The notes under the pieces were generated by a model. It saw nothing but the letters and a program-made list of their open reading frames with translations. It was not told the origin of the DNA and searched no databases. From Sinisalibacter aestuarii (GTDB taxonomy: Bacteria; Pseudomonadota; Alphaproteobacteria; Rhodobacterales; Rhodobacteraceae): DNA of 64,000 bases. A program made the position numbers and the translations under genes. Positions 18,243-26,714 of the stretch are shown here, piece by piece. The stretch spans positions 1 to 64,000 of the forward strand of contig NZ_BROH01000011.1 of assembly GCF_027923545.1 (NCBI RefSeq), given 5' to 3'. Within the stretch, counting starts at the first letter, position 1, and each line of letters begins with the position of its first letter.

Positions 18243-19144
18243 TGGCGCAGCGATATGGCGGAGAGTTCAGCCCCGATCCGGGCCGGCGGCCCGAAGATAC
18301 CGCACCGAAGGGCGCGAAGCGCCGGCCGTTCGAGGGGCAGGTGCGCACCAGGGCCGGCGGCCGGGTGAACTTCCTCTTTCTCGCACCGCTGCCGTTGGCG
18401 GTGCGCGCGTTCTTCCTGCCGCCCACCGGGCTGGCGATGACGCTCGGGGCGTTCGGCCTGCTCATCCTCGCCGCATGGCTCACCCGCGAGGGCATACTCG
18501 CGCAGGAAGCCTATGACGCACGCAAGATCGCCCGCCGCCCGGCGATGCCGCGCAAGATCGTGGCGAGCCTGCTCACCGGCGCCGGGCTGGCGCTGGCGGC
18601 GCTGGCGGGCGGAAACGTGCTCGCCGCCGTGATCTTCGGCGTGCTCGGCGCGGCGCTGCATTCCTTCTCCTTCGGGTTCGATCCGCTGAAGAACAAGGGC
18701 ATGGAAGGGATCGACGAGTTTCAGACCGACCGCGTGGCGCGCGCCGTGACCGAGGCCGAGAAATACCTTGCCGCGATGAAAGACGCCGTGCTGCGCGCCA
18801 AAGACCGCGAGATCGAAGCGCGGGTCGATGGCTTTGCCGCCACCGCGCGCGACATGTTCCGCACCATCGAGAACGATCCGCGCGACCTGACCGCCGCGCG
18901 CAAATATCTGACCGTCTACCTGATGGGCGCGCGCGATGCCGCCATCAAGTTTTCCGACATTTACGCCCGCTCGCGCGACGCCGCGGCGCGGGCCGATTTC
19001 GTGCAGCTTCTCGACGATCTGGAAGCCAATTTCACCGGCAAGACACAGAAGCTGCTTATCGAGGACAAGACCGATCTCAGCATCGAGATCGACGTTCTGC
19101 GCGAAAGACTGGCGCGCGAGGGCGTGCAATTGAACCGAGATTAG
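18242..19144 (+). CDS. XpaC-like (5-bromo-4-chloroindolyl phosphate hydrolysis) membrane protein
   Basis: Protein of 300 residues. Residues 1-38 are charged. Four short hydrophobic segments follow (FLFLAPLPLAVRAFF, LAMTLGAFGLLILAAWL, LLTGAGLALAALAG, NVLAAVIFGVLGAAL), then a long helical cytoplasmic domain of about 150 residues. This matches the XpaC family, which is almost always encoded next to telA, as it is here. The family name comes from a phenotype, not a proven enzyme. It is the second gene of a tight run to 23943. Confidence 0.83.
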   Translation: MAQRYGGEFSPDPGRRPEDTAPKGAKRRPFEGQVRTRAGGRVNFLFLAPLPLAVRAFFLPPTGLAMTLGAFGLLILAAWLTREGILAQEAYDARKIARRPAMPRKIVASLLTGAGLALAALAGGNVLAAVIFGVLGAALHSFSFGFDPLKNKGMEGIDEFQTDRVARAVTEAEKYLAAMKDAVLRAKDREIEARVDGFAATARDMFRTIENDPRDLTAARKYLTVYLMGARDAAIKFSDIYARSRDAAARADFVQLLDDLEANFTGKTQKLLIEDKTDLSIEIDVLRERLAREGVQLNRD

Positions 19145-19167
19145 AGTTTAGCCAGGGAGTGCCCCCC

Positions 19168-20364
19168 ATGTCTGTCGTCAATACCCGTGAACAAGCGCAG
19201 GCCGCGCTCAAGGAGGTCGAAGACGTGACCGCCGTTATTCTGCCGGAGCCGTCGACGGCACTGGTGCCGCTCGAAGAGGCCGACGAGGCGCAGGGCGCCG
19301 AGATTCGCAAGCGCATGGGCGAGATCGACATGGGCAACAGCCAGTCGATCATCGAGTTCGGCTCGGCGGCGCAGGCCGAATTGCAGGTGATCAGCCAGGA
19401 AATGCTGCAGGGCGTGCGCAACAAGGATGTGGGCCCGGCGGGCGACAGCCTGCGCTCGATCGTCACCACCATTCGCGGCTTCAGCGTGTCGGAGCTCGAC
19501 ATGCGCCGCCAGCGCTCGTTCTGGGAAAAGCTGCTGGGCCGCGCCGCGCCCGCCGCCAAGTTCATGGCGCGTTACGAGGATGTGCAGGGCCAGATCGACA
19601 AGATCACCGACAATCTGCTCGGCCATGAGCACACGCTTCTGAAAGATATCAAATCGCTCGACGTGCTCTATGAGAAGACGCTCGATTTTTACGAGGAGCT
19701 GGCGCTCTACATCGCCGCCGGCGAGGCCAAGCTGAAAGAGCTGGATGACGAGACCATCCCCGCGAAGGAAAAGGAAGTCGATGCCGCGCCGGAAGATGAC
19801 GGCGTGATCAAGGCGCAGGAGCTGCGCGATCTGCGCGCCGCGCGCGACGATCTGGAGCGCCGGGTGCATGACCTCAAGCTCACCCGCCAGGTGACGATGC
19901 AAAGCCTGCCCTCGATCCGGCTGGTGCAGGAGAACGACAAGTCGCTGGTGACCAAGATCAACTCGACGCTCGTCAACACCGTGCCGCTGTGGGAAACCCA
20001 GTTGGCGCAGGCGGTCACCATCCAGCGCTCGGCCGATGCGGCGGCGGCGGTGAAGGAGGCGACCGACCTCACCAATGAACTGCTCAAGGCCAATGCCCAG
20101 AACCTGCGCGAAGCCAACAAGATGGTGCGCGAGGAAATGGAACGCGGCGTGTTCGACATCGAGGCGATCAAATCGGCCAATGCCGATCTCATCGCCACGA
20201 TTCAGGAAAGCCTGCAGATCGCCGACGAGGGCAAGGCCCGGCGCGCGGCGGCCGAGGAAGAGCTGAAGAAGATGGAAGAAGAATTGAAGGCCACGCTCGC
20301 CTCCGCCAAGGCGAAGGCCACCGGTCTCGGCCATGCGGTCGGTAGCGCGGTGGAGGAGAAATAA
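19168..20364 (+). CDS. TelA-family toxic anion resistance protein
   Basis: Protein of 398 residues, almost entirely alpha-helical and soluble. It has the TelA core: QAELQVISQEML, the segment DMRRQRSFWEKLLGR, then a long helical hairpin with LDDETIPAKEKEVD and MQSLPSIRLVQENDKSLV. An AGGGAG site before the ATG at 19168 sets the start. TelA proteins are linked to tellurite, lantibiotic and envelope-stress resistance; the mechanism is unclear. It comes directly after xpaC, the usual partner. Confidence 0.92.
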   Translation: MSVVNTREQAQAALKEVEDVTAVILPEPSTALVPLEEADEAQGAEIRKRMGEIDMGNSQSIIEFGSAAQAELQVISQEMLQGVRNKDVGPAGDSLRSIVTTIRGFSVSELDMRRQRSFWEKLLGRAAPAAKFMARYEDVQGQIDKITDNLLGHEHTLLKDIKSLDVLYEKTLDFYEELALYIAAGEAKLKELDDETIPAKEKEVDAAPEDDGVIKAQELRDLRAARDDLERRVHDLKLTRQVTMQSLPSIRLVQENDKSLVTKINSTLVNTVPLWETQLAQAVTIQRSADAAAAVKEATDLTNELLKANAQNLREANKMVREEMERGVFDIEAIKSANADLIATIQESLQIADEGKARRAAAEEELKKMEEELKATLASAKAKATGLGHAVGSAVEEK

Positions 20365-20368
20365 CACC

Positions 20369-21319
20369 ATGATCCCCCGCGCGAGGGTTGCCCCCGCTCT
20401 TGCCCTTGCCGCCAGCGCTCTGCTGGCCGGCTGCGCCGGCGATTTCGCCGCCATGCCGTCGGCCCCGCCGATGGCGCGGCCCGATTTCGACGAGATCGCG
20501 GCGCCCGACAGCGGCGCAAGCGCCGAGCTTGCCGATTATTACCGGCGGGTGCAGAACGGGCTCTTGAGCCAGGGCCTGTTGCGGACCGATGGCGGCGGGC
20601 CCGATGCGCCCTATTCCGAGCGCGACCTGGTGCGCAATTTCCTCAAGATCGCCTTCTACGAGGAATATGCCGATGCCGGCGGGCGCCTCGTGGCGCGCGA
20701 AAGCGCCAGCCGGATGCATCGCTGGGCCAAGCCGGTCACGCTCTCGGTCGAGTTCGGCGCCTCCGTCGACCCGGCGAGCCGCAGCCGCGACACCAACGAG
20801 TTGCGCAGCTTCGTGAACCGTCTGGCCCGCGTCACCGGCCACCCGGTGCAGAACGTCGCCGCCGGCTCGGGCAATTTCCGCGTGTTCATCGTGAACGAAG
20901 ACGAGCGCCGCGCCCTTGGCCCGGTGCTCAAGCGGATCATGCCCAACATCTCGGCCACCGCGCTCAACACGGTGATCAACCTGCCGCGCTCGACCTATTG
21001 CCTCGCCTTCGCCACCGACCCGGAACAGGACGGCACCTACGATCAGGCGGTGGCGGTGATCCGTGCCGAGCATCCCGACCTGTTGCGCGCCTCCTGCATC
21101 CAGGAGGAAGTGGCGCAGGGCTTGGGCCTGTCGAACGATTATGCGCTGGCGCGGCCCTCGATCTTCAACGACGACGAGGAATTCGGCTTTCTCACCACGC
21201 ATGACGAACTTCTTTTGAAAATGCTCTACGATAAGCGCCTCACGCCCGGCATGTCCGAGACCGAGGCCCGCCCCATCGTCGAGCAGATTGCAGCCGAACT
21301 GTTGGGCGGCGAAGTATAG
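20369..21319 (+). CDS. DUF2927 lipoprotein
   Basis: Protein of 316 residues with a lipoprotein signal ending LLAGC (cleavage before the Cys near residue 18), so it should be lipid-anchored in the periplasm. The body matches DUF2927: AKPVTLSVEFGASV, NFRVFIVNEDE, and SCIQEEVAQGLGLSND, a helix with paired Glu residues that looks like a degenerate zincin-type site (no HExxH). It starts 4 bases after the telA stop, so it is co-translated. The function is unknown; its place in a TelA operon suggests an envelope sensor or effector. Confidence 0.85.
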   Translation: MIPRARVAPALALAASALLAGCAGDFAAMPSAPPMARPDFDEIAAPDSGASAELADYYRRVQNGLLSQGLLRTDGGGPDAPYSERDLVRNFLKIAFYEEYADAGGRLVARESASRMHRWAKPVTLSVEFGASVDPASRSRDTNELRSFVNRLARVTGHPVQNVAAGSGNFRVFIVNEDERRALGPVLKRIMPNISATALNTVINLPRSTYCLAFATDPEQDGTYDQAVAVIRAEHPDLLRASCIQEEVAQGLGLSNDYALARPSIFNDDEEFGFLTTHDELLLKMLYDKRLTPGMSETEARPIVEQIAAELLGGEV

Positions 21320-21328
21320 GAGACCAAC

Positions 21329-22444
21329 ATGGGCATTCTCGATTTTCTCTCTGGCCAATTCATCGACGTCATTCACTGGACGGACGACACCCGCGACACG
21401 ATGGTCTGGCGCTTCGAGCGCGAGGGCCATGAGATCAAGTATGGCGCCAAGCTGACCGTGCGCGAGGGGCAATCGGCGGTTTTCGTGCATGAGGGGCAGC
21501 TGGCCGATGTGTTCACCCCCGGTCTCTACCTGCTTGAGACCAACAACATGCCGATCCTGACCAGCCTCCAGCACTGGGATCACGGCTTCAAATCGCCGTT
21601 CAAATCCGAGATCTATTTCGTCAACACCACCCGGTTCAACGACCTCAAATGGGGAACGAAAAACCCGATCATGTGCCGTGATCCCGAGTTCGGCCCGGTG
21701 CGCATCCGCGCCTTCGGCACCTATACCGTGCGGGTGACCGATCCCGGCAAGTTCCTCACCGAGATCGTCGGCACCGACGGTGAGTTCACGATGGACGAGA
21801 TCAGCTTCCAGATCCGCAACATCATCGTGCAAAGCTTCAGCCGGATCGTAGCGGGCTCGGGCATTCCGGTGCTCGACATGGCGGCCAATACGATGGATCT
21901 GGGCAAGCTGGTGGCGTCGGAGCTGTCGAAGGCCGTGGCCGAATACGGCCTCGAAATCCCCGAATTCTACATCGAAAACATCTCGCTGCCGCCAGCGGTG
22001 GAAGCGGCGCTCGACAAGCGCACCTCGATGGGGATCGTCGGCGACTTGCAGAAATACATGCAGTTCAACGCCGCCGAGGCGATGGGCGCGGAAAACTCGG
22101 CGATGGCGTCGAGCATGGGTGCCGGCATGGGCGCCGCGATGGGGATGGGCATGGCCGGGATGGCCGGCCCCTGGGGCGCGGCCCCGGCTGCCGCCGCCCC
22201 CGCCGCGCAACCCGCGCCGCCGCCTCCGCCGCCGGTCGAAAAGGTCTGGCACATCGCGGTGAACGGCGAAACGAAAGGCCCGTTCAGCCGGGCGACAATG
22301 GGCCAGAAGGCCGCCGCCGGCGAGCTGACCCGCGAAAGCCTGGTCTGGACCGCCGGTCAGGATGGCTGGAAACCGGCCGAGGACGTGGCCGATCTCGCCA
22401 CGCTCTTCACCATCCTGCCGCCGCCCCCGCCGCCCGCGGGGTGA
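21329..22444 (+). CDS. SPFH (band 7) protein with a C-terminal GYF_2-like domain
   Basis: Protein of 371 residues. Residues 1-230 are an SPFH fold of the YdjI / virion-core-like group (VIHWTDDTRDTMVWRF, FGTYTVRVTDPGKFL, YGLEIPEFYIENISLP). A Gly/Met/Ala-rich linker and a run of prolines follow. The C-terminal 60 residues, WHIAVNGETKGPFSRATMGQ, look like a GYF_2 domain, which usually binds proline-rich peptides. There is no signal peptide or membrane helix, so it is probably a peripheral inner-membrane scaffold. In Bacillus the related YdjI works with a zinc-ribbon partner in the PspA response; the zinc-ribbon gene two positions downstream fits that pairing. Confidence 0.88.
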   Translation: MGILDFLSGQFIDVIHWTDDTRDTMVWRFEREGHEIKYGAKLTVREGQSAVFVHEGQLADVFTPGLYLLETNNMPILTSLQHWDHGFKSPFKSEIYFVNTTRFNDLKWGTKNPIMCRDPEFGPVRIRAFGTYTVRVTDPGKFLTEIVGTDGEFTMDEISFQIRNIIVQSFSRIVAGSGIPVLDMAANTMDLGKLVASELSKAVAEYGLEIPEFYIENISLPPAVEAALDKRTSMGIVGDLQKYMQFNAAEAMGAENSAMASSMGAGMGAAMGMGMAGMAGPWGAAPAAAAPAAQPAPPPPPPVEKVWHIAVNGETKGPFSRATMGQKAAAGELTRESLVWTAGQDGWKPAEDVADLATLFTILPPPPPPAG

Positions 22445-22451
22445 TCCCGCC

Positions 22452-22820
22452 GTGCCCGAGGTGATCCGCAGCGCCGATTGCGCCAACTCGCCCAAGAACG
22501 CCCGGGCCGAGGAGATTGCCCTCGCGCTGATGGGCGTGGGCGAGCTGGCCGAGAGCCTGCTGGCCGAAAACGCCGTCTGGGACGGGGCGACCGGCGCGCG
22601 CGCGGGCCGCTCGGCCATCCTCGCCGCCTGCGCCGATCAGCCCAAGGCCGACAAGATCCGCGTCGAACAGGTGGTCACCCATGGCGCGGCGGGCTCGGTC
22701 TCGGGCCGGATCACCCGGGGCGGAGAGACGCGGCTCTATTGCCACGTCATCCGCTTCACCTCCGCCGCCGCGAAACAGGTGGCGCAACTCGTCTCATTCG
22801 AACACCCCGGAGGCAAATGA
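22452..22820 (+). CDS. Small NTF2/SnoaL-like hypothetical protein
   Basis: Protein of 122 residues with a GTG start 8 bases after the SPFH stop. An ATG-initiated version would require a long, unlikely extension. The pattern of an N-terminal helix pair followed by strands (SGRITRGGETRLYCHVIRFTS) is like the SnoaL/NTF2 cone fold, but no catalytic residues stand out. It lies within the TelA-SPFH operon and ends 2 bases before the zinc-ribbon gene. It may be an assembly partner; the function is not recognisable. Confidence 0.65.
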   Translation: MPEVIRSADCANSPKNARAEEIALALMGVGELAESLLAENAVWDGATGARAGRSAILAACADQPKADKIRVEQVVTHGAAGSVSGRITRGGETRLYCHVIRFTSAAAKQVAQLVSFEHPGGK

Positions 22821-22821
22821 C

Positions 22822-23943
22822 ATGTCCGACGAGGTCATCCTCGAAGAACCGGGCCGCCCGGAAGAAGAGCACCGCTTCCCCTGCCCGCAATGCGGCGCCG
22901 ATCTGCGCTTCGATGCTCAGGGCGGCCAGCTCATGTGCGATCATTGCGGTTATTCGGAAGCCATCGAGGGCCATGGCGGCAAGGTCGCGGCGATCAACGA
23001 GCTCGATTTCCGCGCCGCGCTCGACGCGCAATTGCCCGACGCCGAGATGGAAGATATCCGCATCTCGCAATGCCCCAATTGCGGCGCGCAGGTCGAGTTC
23101 GACGAGGCGCTGCACGCCACCGAATGCCCGTTCTGCGCTACACCCGTGGTGACCGATACCGGCACCACCCGCCATATCAAGCCCAAGGCGCTCCTGCCCT
23201 TCGCCATTGAGGAACGCGATGCGCGCAAGGCGATGAGTGACTGGCTCGGGCGTCTCTGGTTCGCGCCCAACGGCTTGCAGGAATACGCCCGCAAAGGCCG
23301 CAAGCTGACGGGCATCTACGTGCCTTACTGGACCTTCGACGCCGATACCAAATCGTCCTACCGCGGCGAGCGCGGCACGGTCTATTACGTGACCAGAACC
23401 GTGATGCGCGATGGCAAGCCCACGCAGGTGCGCGAGCAGCGCATCCGCTGGAGCCCGAAATCGGGCCGGGTCGCACGGTTTTTCGACGATGTGCTGGTGC
23501 TCGCCTCGCGCTCGCTGCCAAAAAAATACACCGACGCGCTGGAGCCGTGGGATCTGGCCGCGCTGGAGCCCTACCGGCCCGAATACCTGGCGGGTTACAG
23601 CGCCGAGGGCTACACGGTAGAACTGGACGAGGGCTACAATCAGGCGCGCGACTACATGGATGCGGTGATCCTGCGCGACGTGAAATTCGACATCGGCGGC
23701 GACCGCCAGCGCGTGCATGACATCCAGACCAGTGTGAAGGACGTGACCTTCAAGCACATCCTGCTGCCAGTCTGGATGGCGGCCTACAAGTATCGCGGCA
23801 AAACCTACCGCTTCGTGGTCAACGGCCGCACCGGCAAGGTGCAGGGCGAGCGGCCCTGGTCGGCATGGAAGATCGCGCTGGCACTGATCGCGCTGGCCAT
23901 CGTCGGCGGCGTGGCGGGCTATTTCGCGGCGCAGGGGCAGTAG
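22822..23943 (+). CDS. Zinc-ribbon membrane protein (YdjG-like)
   Basis: Protein of 373 residues. It has two N-terminal zinc ribbons: CPQCGADLRF...CDHCGYSE, then CPNCGAQVEFDE...CPFCATPV. A beta-rich middle with IYVPYWTFDADTKSSYRGERG follows, and the C-terminus has one membrane helix (IALALIALAIVGGVAGYFA). Such proteins are often mis-annotated as helicase or primosomal protein because of the ribbon. The pairing with an SPFH protein mirrors ydjG-ydjI of Bacillus. It is the last gene of the operon; a hairpin follows 24 bases later. Confidence 0.85.
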   Translation: MSDEVILEEPGRPEEEHRFPCPQCGADLRFDAQGGQLMCDHCGYSEAIEGHGGKVAAINELDFRAALDAQLPDAEMEDIRISQCPNCGAQVEFDEALHATECPFCATPVVTDTGTTRHIKPKALLPFAIEERDARKAMSDWLGRLWFAPNGLQEYARKGRKLTGIYVPYWTFDADTKSSYRGERGTVYYVTRTVMRDGKPTQVREQRIRWSPKSGRVARFFDDVLVLASRSLPKKYTDALEPWDLAALEPYRPEYLAGYSAEGYTVELDEGYNQARDYMDAVILRDVKFDIGGDRQRVHDIQTSVKDVTFKHILLPVWMAAYKYRGKTYRFVVNGRTGKVQGERPWSAWKIALALIALAIVGGVAGYFAAQGQ

Positions 23944-23966
23944 AGCGCCGTTTCACGGTTTCAGAC

Positions 23967-23996
23967 AAAAAAGAGGCGGCCCCTTTCGGAGCCGCC
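23967..23996 (-). terminator. Rho-independent terminator of hsp20, facing the TelA operon end
   Basis: The stem GGCGGC/GCCGCC (23975-23980 with 23991-23996) is followed on the minus strand by TCTTTTTT (23967-23972 in + coordinates are all A). It fits termination of the minus-strand hsp20 transcript and, as a hairpin, may also limit the convergent operon. Confidence 0.8.
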
Positions 23997-24030
23997 CCGT
24001 TTCGCTTTCCGGAGGTGCACCTGTCTCCGG

Positions 24031-24444
24031 TCAGCTCTTCCTGATCTCGACCTTCTTGGCGCCTTTCGCCTTGGGTTCCGATTTCGGCACGGTGATGGTG
24101 AGCACCCCGTCCTTCAGATCGGCATCCACCGCGGTTTCATCGGCATCGGGCGGCAGGCGGAACGAGCGGCTGAACGCGCCATATTGACGTTCAGAGAAGT
24201 ACCAGGTGTCACCCTTCTCCTCGCGTTCGACCTTTTTCTCGCCCTGCACGGTCACAACGCCATCGTGCACGGAAAGCTCCATGTCTTTCTCGTCGACGCC
24301 CGGCAGTTCGATCGTGATGTGATATTTCTCATCCTGAAGCTTCGCGTCCGAGGCCGGCGAAAGAAACTCGGTCAACCTTTGCCCCAGCGTGCGGAAGGGA
24401 TCGTAGAGAGATGGCCACAGGCCGGTTTGCGATTTCTCAACCAT
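24031..24444 (-). CDS. Small heat-shock protein, Hsp20 family
   Basis: Protein of 137 residues. The alpha-crystallin domain is clear: YHITIELPGVDEKDMELSVHDGVVTVQGEK, followed by FSRSFRLPPDADE and the DGVLTITVPK strand. The C-terminal tail is short and lysine-rich, without an obvious I-x-I motif. It acts as an ATP-independent holdase in the cytoplasm. The ribosome site GGAAAGGAGGG lies just upstream. No convincing heat-shock promoter could be defined by eye. Confidence 0.95.
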   Translation of the reverse strand: MVEKSQTGLWPSLYDPFRTLGQRLTEFLSPASDAKLQDEKYHITIELPGVDEKDMELSVHDGVVTVQGEKKVEREEKGDTWYFSERQYGAFSRSFRLPPDADETAVDADLKDGVLTITVPKSEPKAKGAKKVEIRKS

Positions 24445-24567
24445 ATCAACCCTCCTTTCCTGTGCGGTATATAAGCATTCAGGGGCCGTGTTTTGAGGGA
24501 GGCGCGAAAACGTGACGCGCCCGATTGCACCGCTGGCCGCCCCGCGCTAAGCCCTTTGGCAACGTGC

Positions 24568-24581
24568 TGTTTGCGCAAACA
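24568..24581. promoter_or_regulatory. Perfect LacI-type palindrome before the sugar-kinase gene
   Basis: TGTTTGCGCAAACA is a perfect 14-base palindrome with a central CG. It lies 12 bases upstream of the kinase start and 3 bases from its ribosome site, where a bound repressor would block transcription or initiation. It differs at one base from the site at 8294 before pckA. Confidence 0.6.
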
Positions 24582-24593
24582 ACGGAGGCGACG

Positions 24594-25496
24594 ATGATCC
24601 TGTGTTGCGGCGAGGCCCTGATCGACATGCTCCCGCGCGAAACCGGCGCGGGCGAGCGCGCCTTTGCCCCCTATGCCGGCGGCTCGGTGTTCAACACCGT
24701 CATCGCGCTGGGGCGGCTCGGCATCGGCACCGGGTTTTTCTCCGGCCTCTCCACCGATCTCTTCGGCCAGATCCTGACCGACACGCTGGCCGCCTCGCAT
24801 GTGACGTCCGATCTCGCGATCCGTTCGGATCGGCCCACCACGCTCGCCTTCGTCACGCTCACCGACGGCCAGGCCAGATACGCCTTCTACGACGAAAACA
24901 CCGCCGGGCGGATGCTCACGCCCGACGATCTGCCAGAGCTACCCGAGGATGTGACGGCGCTGTTCTTCGGCGGCATCTCACTGCCGCCCGACCCGTGCGG
25001 GCTGGCCTATGAAACGCTGATGCTGCGCGAGGCCGCCCGCCGCGTGACGATGATCGACCCGAATATCCGCCCCAGCTTCATCACCGACGAGCCGGGCTAT
25101 CGCGCCCGGATCGGGCGGATGCTCGCCGCCGCCGATATCGTGAAGATCTCGGACGAAGACATGGACTGGCTCGGCACCGATGCCGCCAGCCTGCGCGCCG
25201 GCGGCGCGAAGCTGGTCTGCGTCACCGAAGGCGCAAAGGGCGTTACCGCGCATTTTGCCGCCGGCACGCTCAGCGTGGCCGCGCGCCGCGTCGAGGTGGT
25301 GGACACCGTCGGCGCGGGCGACACGTTCAATGCCGGGCTGCTCGCCGGGCTGGAGCGCGCCGGGCTGCTCACCAAGGCGGCGCTTGCGGGCCTCACCGCC
25401 GAGGCGCTGCGCCCGGCGCTGGAGCTGGGCAATGCCGCCGCCGCCGTCACCGTGAGCCGCGCGGGCGCCAACCCGCCCTGGGAGCATGAGCTGTGA
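24594..25496 (+). CDS. PfkB-family carbohydrate kinase (fructokinase-like)
   Basis: Protein of 300 residues. It has the PfkB N-terminal signature ([29 protein letters not shown]) and the C-terminal signature [17 protein letters not shown], including the catalytic Asp in GAGDTF. The substrate is probably fructose, as for alphaproteobacterial fructokinases, but ribokinase-type relatives cannot be excluded. GGAGG at 24584-24588 sets the start, 23 codons inside a longer open frame. The stop overlaps the GTG of dtd. Confidence 0.88.
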   Translation: MILCCGEALIDMLPRETGAGERAFAPYAGGSVFNTVIALGRLGIGTGFFSGLSTDLFGQILTDTLAASHVTSDLAIRSDRPTTLAFVTLTDGQARYAFYDENTAGRMLTPDDLPELPEDVTALFFGGISLPPDPCGLAYETLMLREAARRVTMIDPNIRPSFITDEPGYRARIGRMLAAADIVKISDEDMDWLGTDAASLRAGGAKLVCVTEGAKGVTAHFAAGTLSVAARRVEVVDTVGAGDTFNAGLLAGLERAGLLTKAALAGLTAEALRPALELGNAAAAVTVSRAGANPPWEHEL

Positions 25497-25930
25497 GGGC
25501 GCTCGTTCAGCGCGTGAGCGAGGCTGCCGTGCGCGTCGATGGCGCGGTGGTGGGCGAGATCGGCCCCGGCCTTCTGGTGCTGGTCTGCGCCATGCAGGGC
25601 GACAGCGAGGCCAATGCCGACGCGCTCGCCGCCAAGATCGCCAAGCTGCGCATCTTCAGGGACGAGGCCGACAAGATGAACCGCTCGCTCCTCGACACCG
25701 GCGGCGCGGCGCTGGTGGTGAGCCAGTTTACCCTCGCCGCCGACACGTCACGCGGCAACCGCCCCGGCTTTTCCACCGCCGCCCCGCCCGCCGAGGGTGA
25801 GCGGCTCTACGAATATTTCGCAGGCAGGATGAGGGCCGCGGGGATCGAGACAGCGCAGGGCATGTTCGGCGCCGACATGAAGGTGAGCCTCGTCAATGAC
25901 GGGCCGGTGACGATCTGGATGGAGGTCTGA
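25493..25930 (+). CDS. dtd: D-aminoacyl-tRNA deacylase
   Basis: Protein of 145 residues, GTG start overlapping the kinase stop (GTGA). It has the DTD core: [17 protein letters not shown], the SQFTL motif of the active site ([11 protein letters not shown]), and [18 protein letters not shown], close to the typical NxGPxT motif. It releases D-amino acids (and glycine from tRNA-Ala) in a proofreading role. The pairing with the kinase is probably just translational coupling. Confidence 0.95.
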   Translation: MRALVQRVSEAAVRVDGAVVGEIGPGLLVLVCAMQGDSEANADALAAKIAKLRIFRDEADKMNRSLLDTGGAALVVSQFTLAADTSRGNRPGFSTAAPPAEGERLYEYFAGRMRAAGIETAQGMFGADMKVSLVNDGPVTIWMEV

Positions 25931-26015
25931 GGTGCCCTGCCGAATATCGCAATCGTGACGGGGCTGCCCCCGAGCAACCGGGCATTTCAGCCCGGAATTG
26001 CACGAAAACTGTAAC

Positions 26016-26714
26016 CTAAGCCTCGATCCCGAGCTTCGCCTTCAGCGCCGCCAGCACCGCCCGATCCTCGTCCGTCCACGCCGCCTTGCGCGATTTGAAC
26101 AGCGTTGCCTGGCTCCGGTGCACCGGCCCGCCGGCGAGGATCTTGAGGTGGTTGGCGCGCAGGGTTTCGCCCGTGGAGGTGATGTCGGCGATGGCTTCGG
26201 CGGTTTCGTTCTTCACCGTGCCCTCGGTCGCGCCCTGACTGTCGACAAGCTGGTAATCGGCCACGCCATGCTCGCGCAGATAGTCGCGCACCAGCCGGTG
26301 ATACTTGGTGGCGATGCGCAGCCGGAAGCCGTGGCGGGCGCGGAAGGCCGCCGCCACCGCGTCGAGATCGTCGAGCGTGGTCACGTCGACCCAGGCCTTC
26401 GGCACGGCGATGATCAGATCGGCATGGCCAAAGCCCATCGGCTCCAGTTCCAGCACCTTTTCTTCCCAGGCCCCCAGCTTCTCGCGCACGAGGTCGGAAC
26501 CGGTCACGCCAAGGTGGATACGCCCCGCCGCCAGTTCGCGCGGGATCTCTCCCGCCGAGAGCAGCACCAGTTCCAGCCCGTCCAGCCCCTCGACCGCGCC
26601 GGCATATTCCCGGTCGGACCCGGTGCGCGCGAGCGTGACGCCGCGCGCACCGAACCAGTCGAAGGTTTTCTCCATCAACCGCCCCTTGGAGGGCACGCCC
26701 AGCTTCACGCTCAT
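26016..26714 (-). CDS. hisG: ATP phosphoribosyltransferase, short form
   Basis: Protein of 232 residues, the short HisG form lacking the regulatory C-terminal domain. It catalyses the first step of histidine synthesis and needs HisZ, encoded immediately upstream. Motifs: GVPSKGRLMEKT at the start and the PRPP-binding segment IADITSTGETLRAN. Its ATG overlaps the hisZ stop (ATGA). Confidence 0.96.
   Translation of the reverse strand: MSVKLGVPSKGRLMEKTFDWFGARGVTLARTGSDREYAGAVEGLDGLELVLLSAGEIPRELAAGRIHLGVTGSDLVREKLGAWEEKVLELEPMGFGHADLIIAVPKAWVDVTTLDDLDAVAAAFRARHGFRLRIATKYHRLVRDYLREHGVADYQLVDSQGATEGTVKNETAEAIADITSTGETLRANHLKILAGGPVHRSQATLFKSRKAAWTDEDRAVLAALKAKLGIEA

Noticed and set aside
22822-23943. 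PriA-type helicase (a common label for this zinc-ribbon protein)
   Set aside because: There are no helicase motifs; it has two zinc ribbons, a beta-rich middle and one membrane helix.
24445-24520. Heat-shock sigma-32 promoter upstream of hsp20
   Set aside because: No -35/-10 pair close enough to the known consensus could be picked with confidence by eye.
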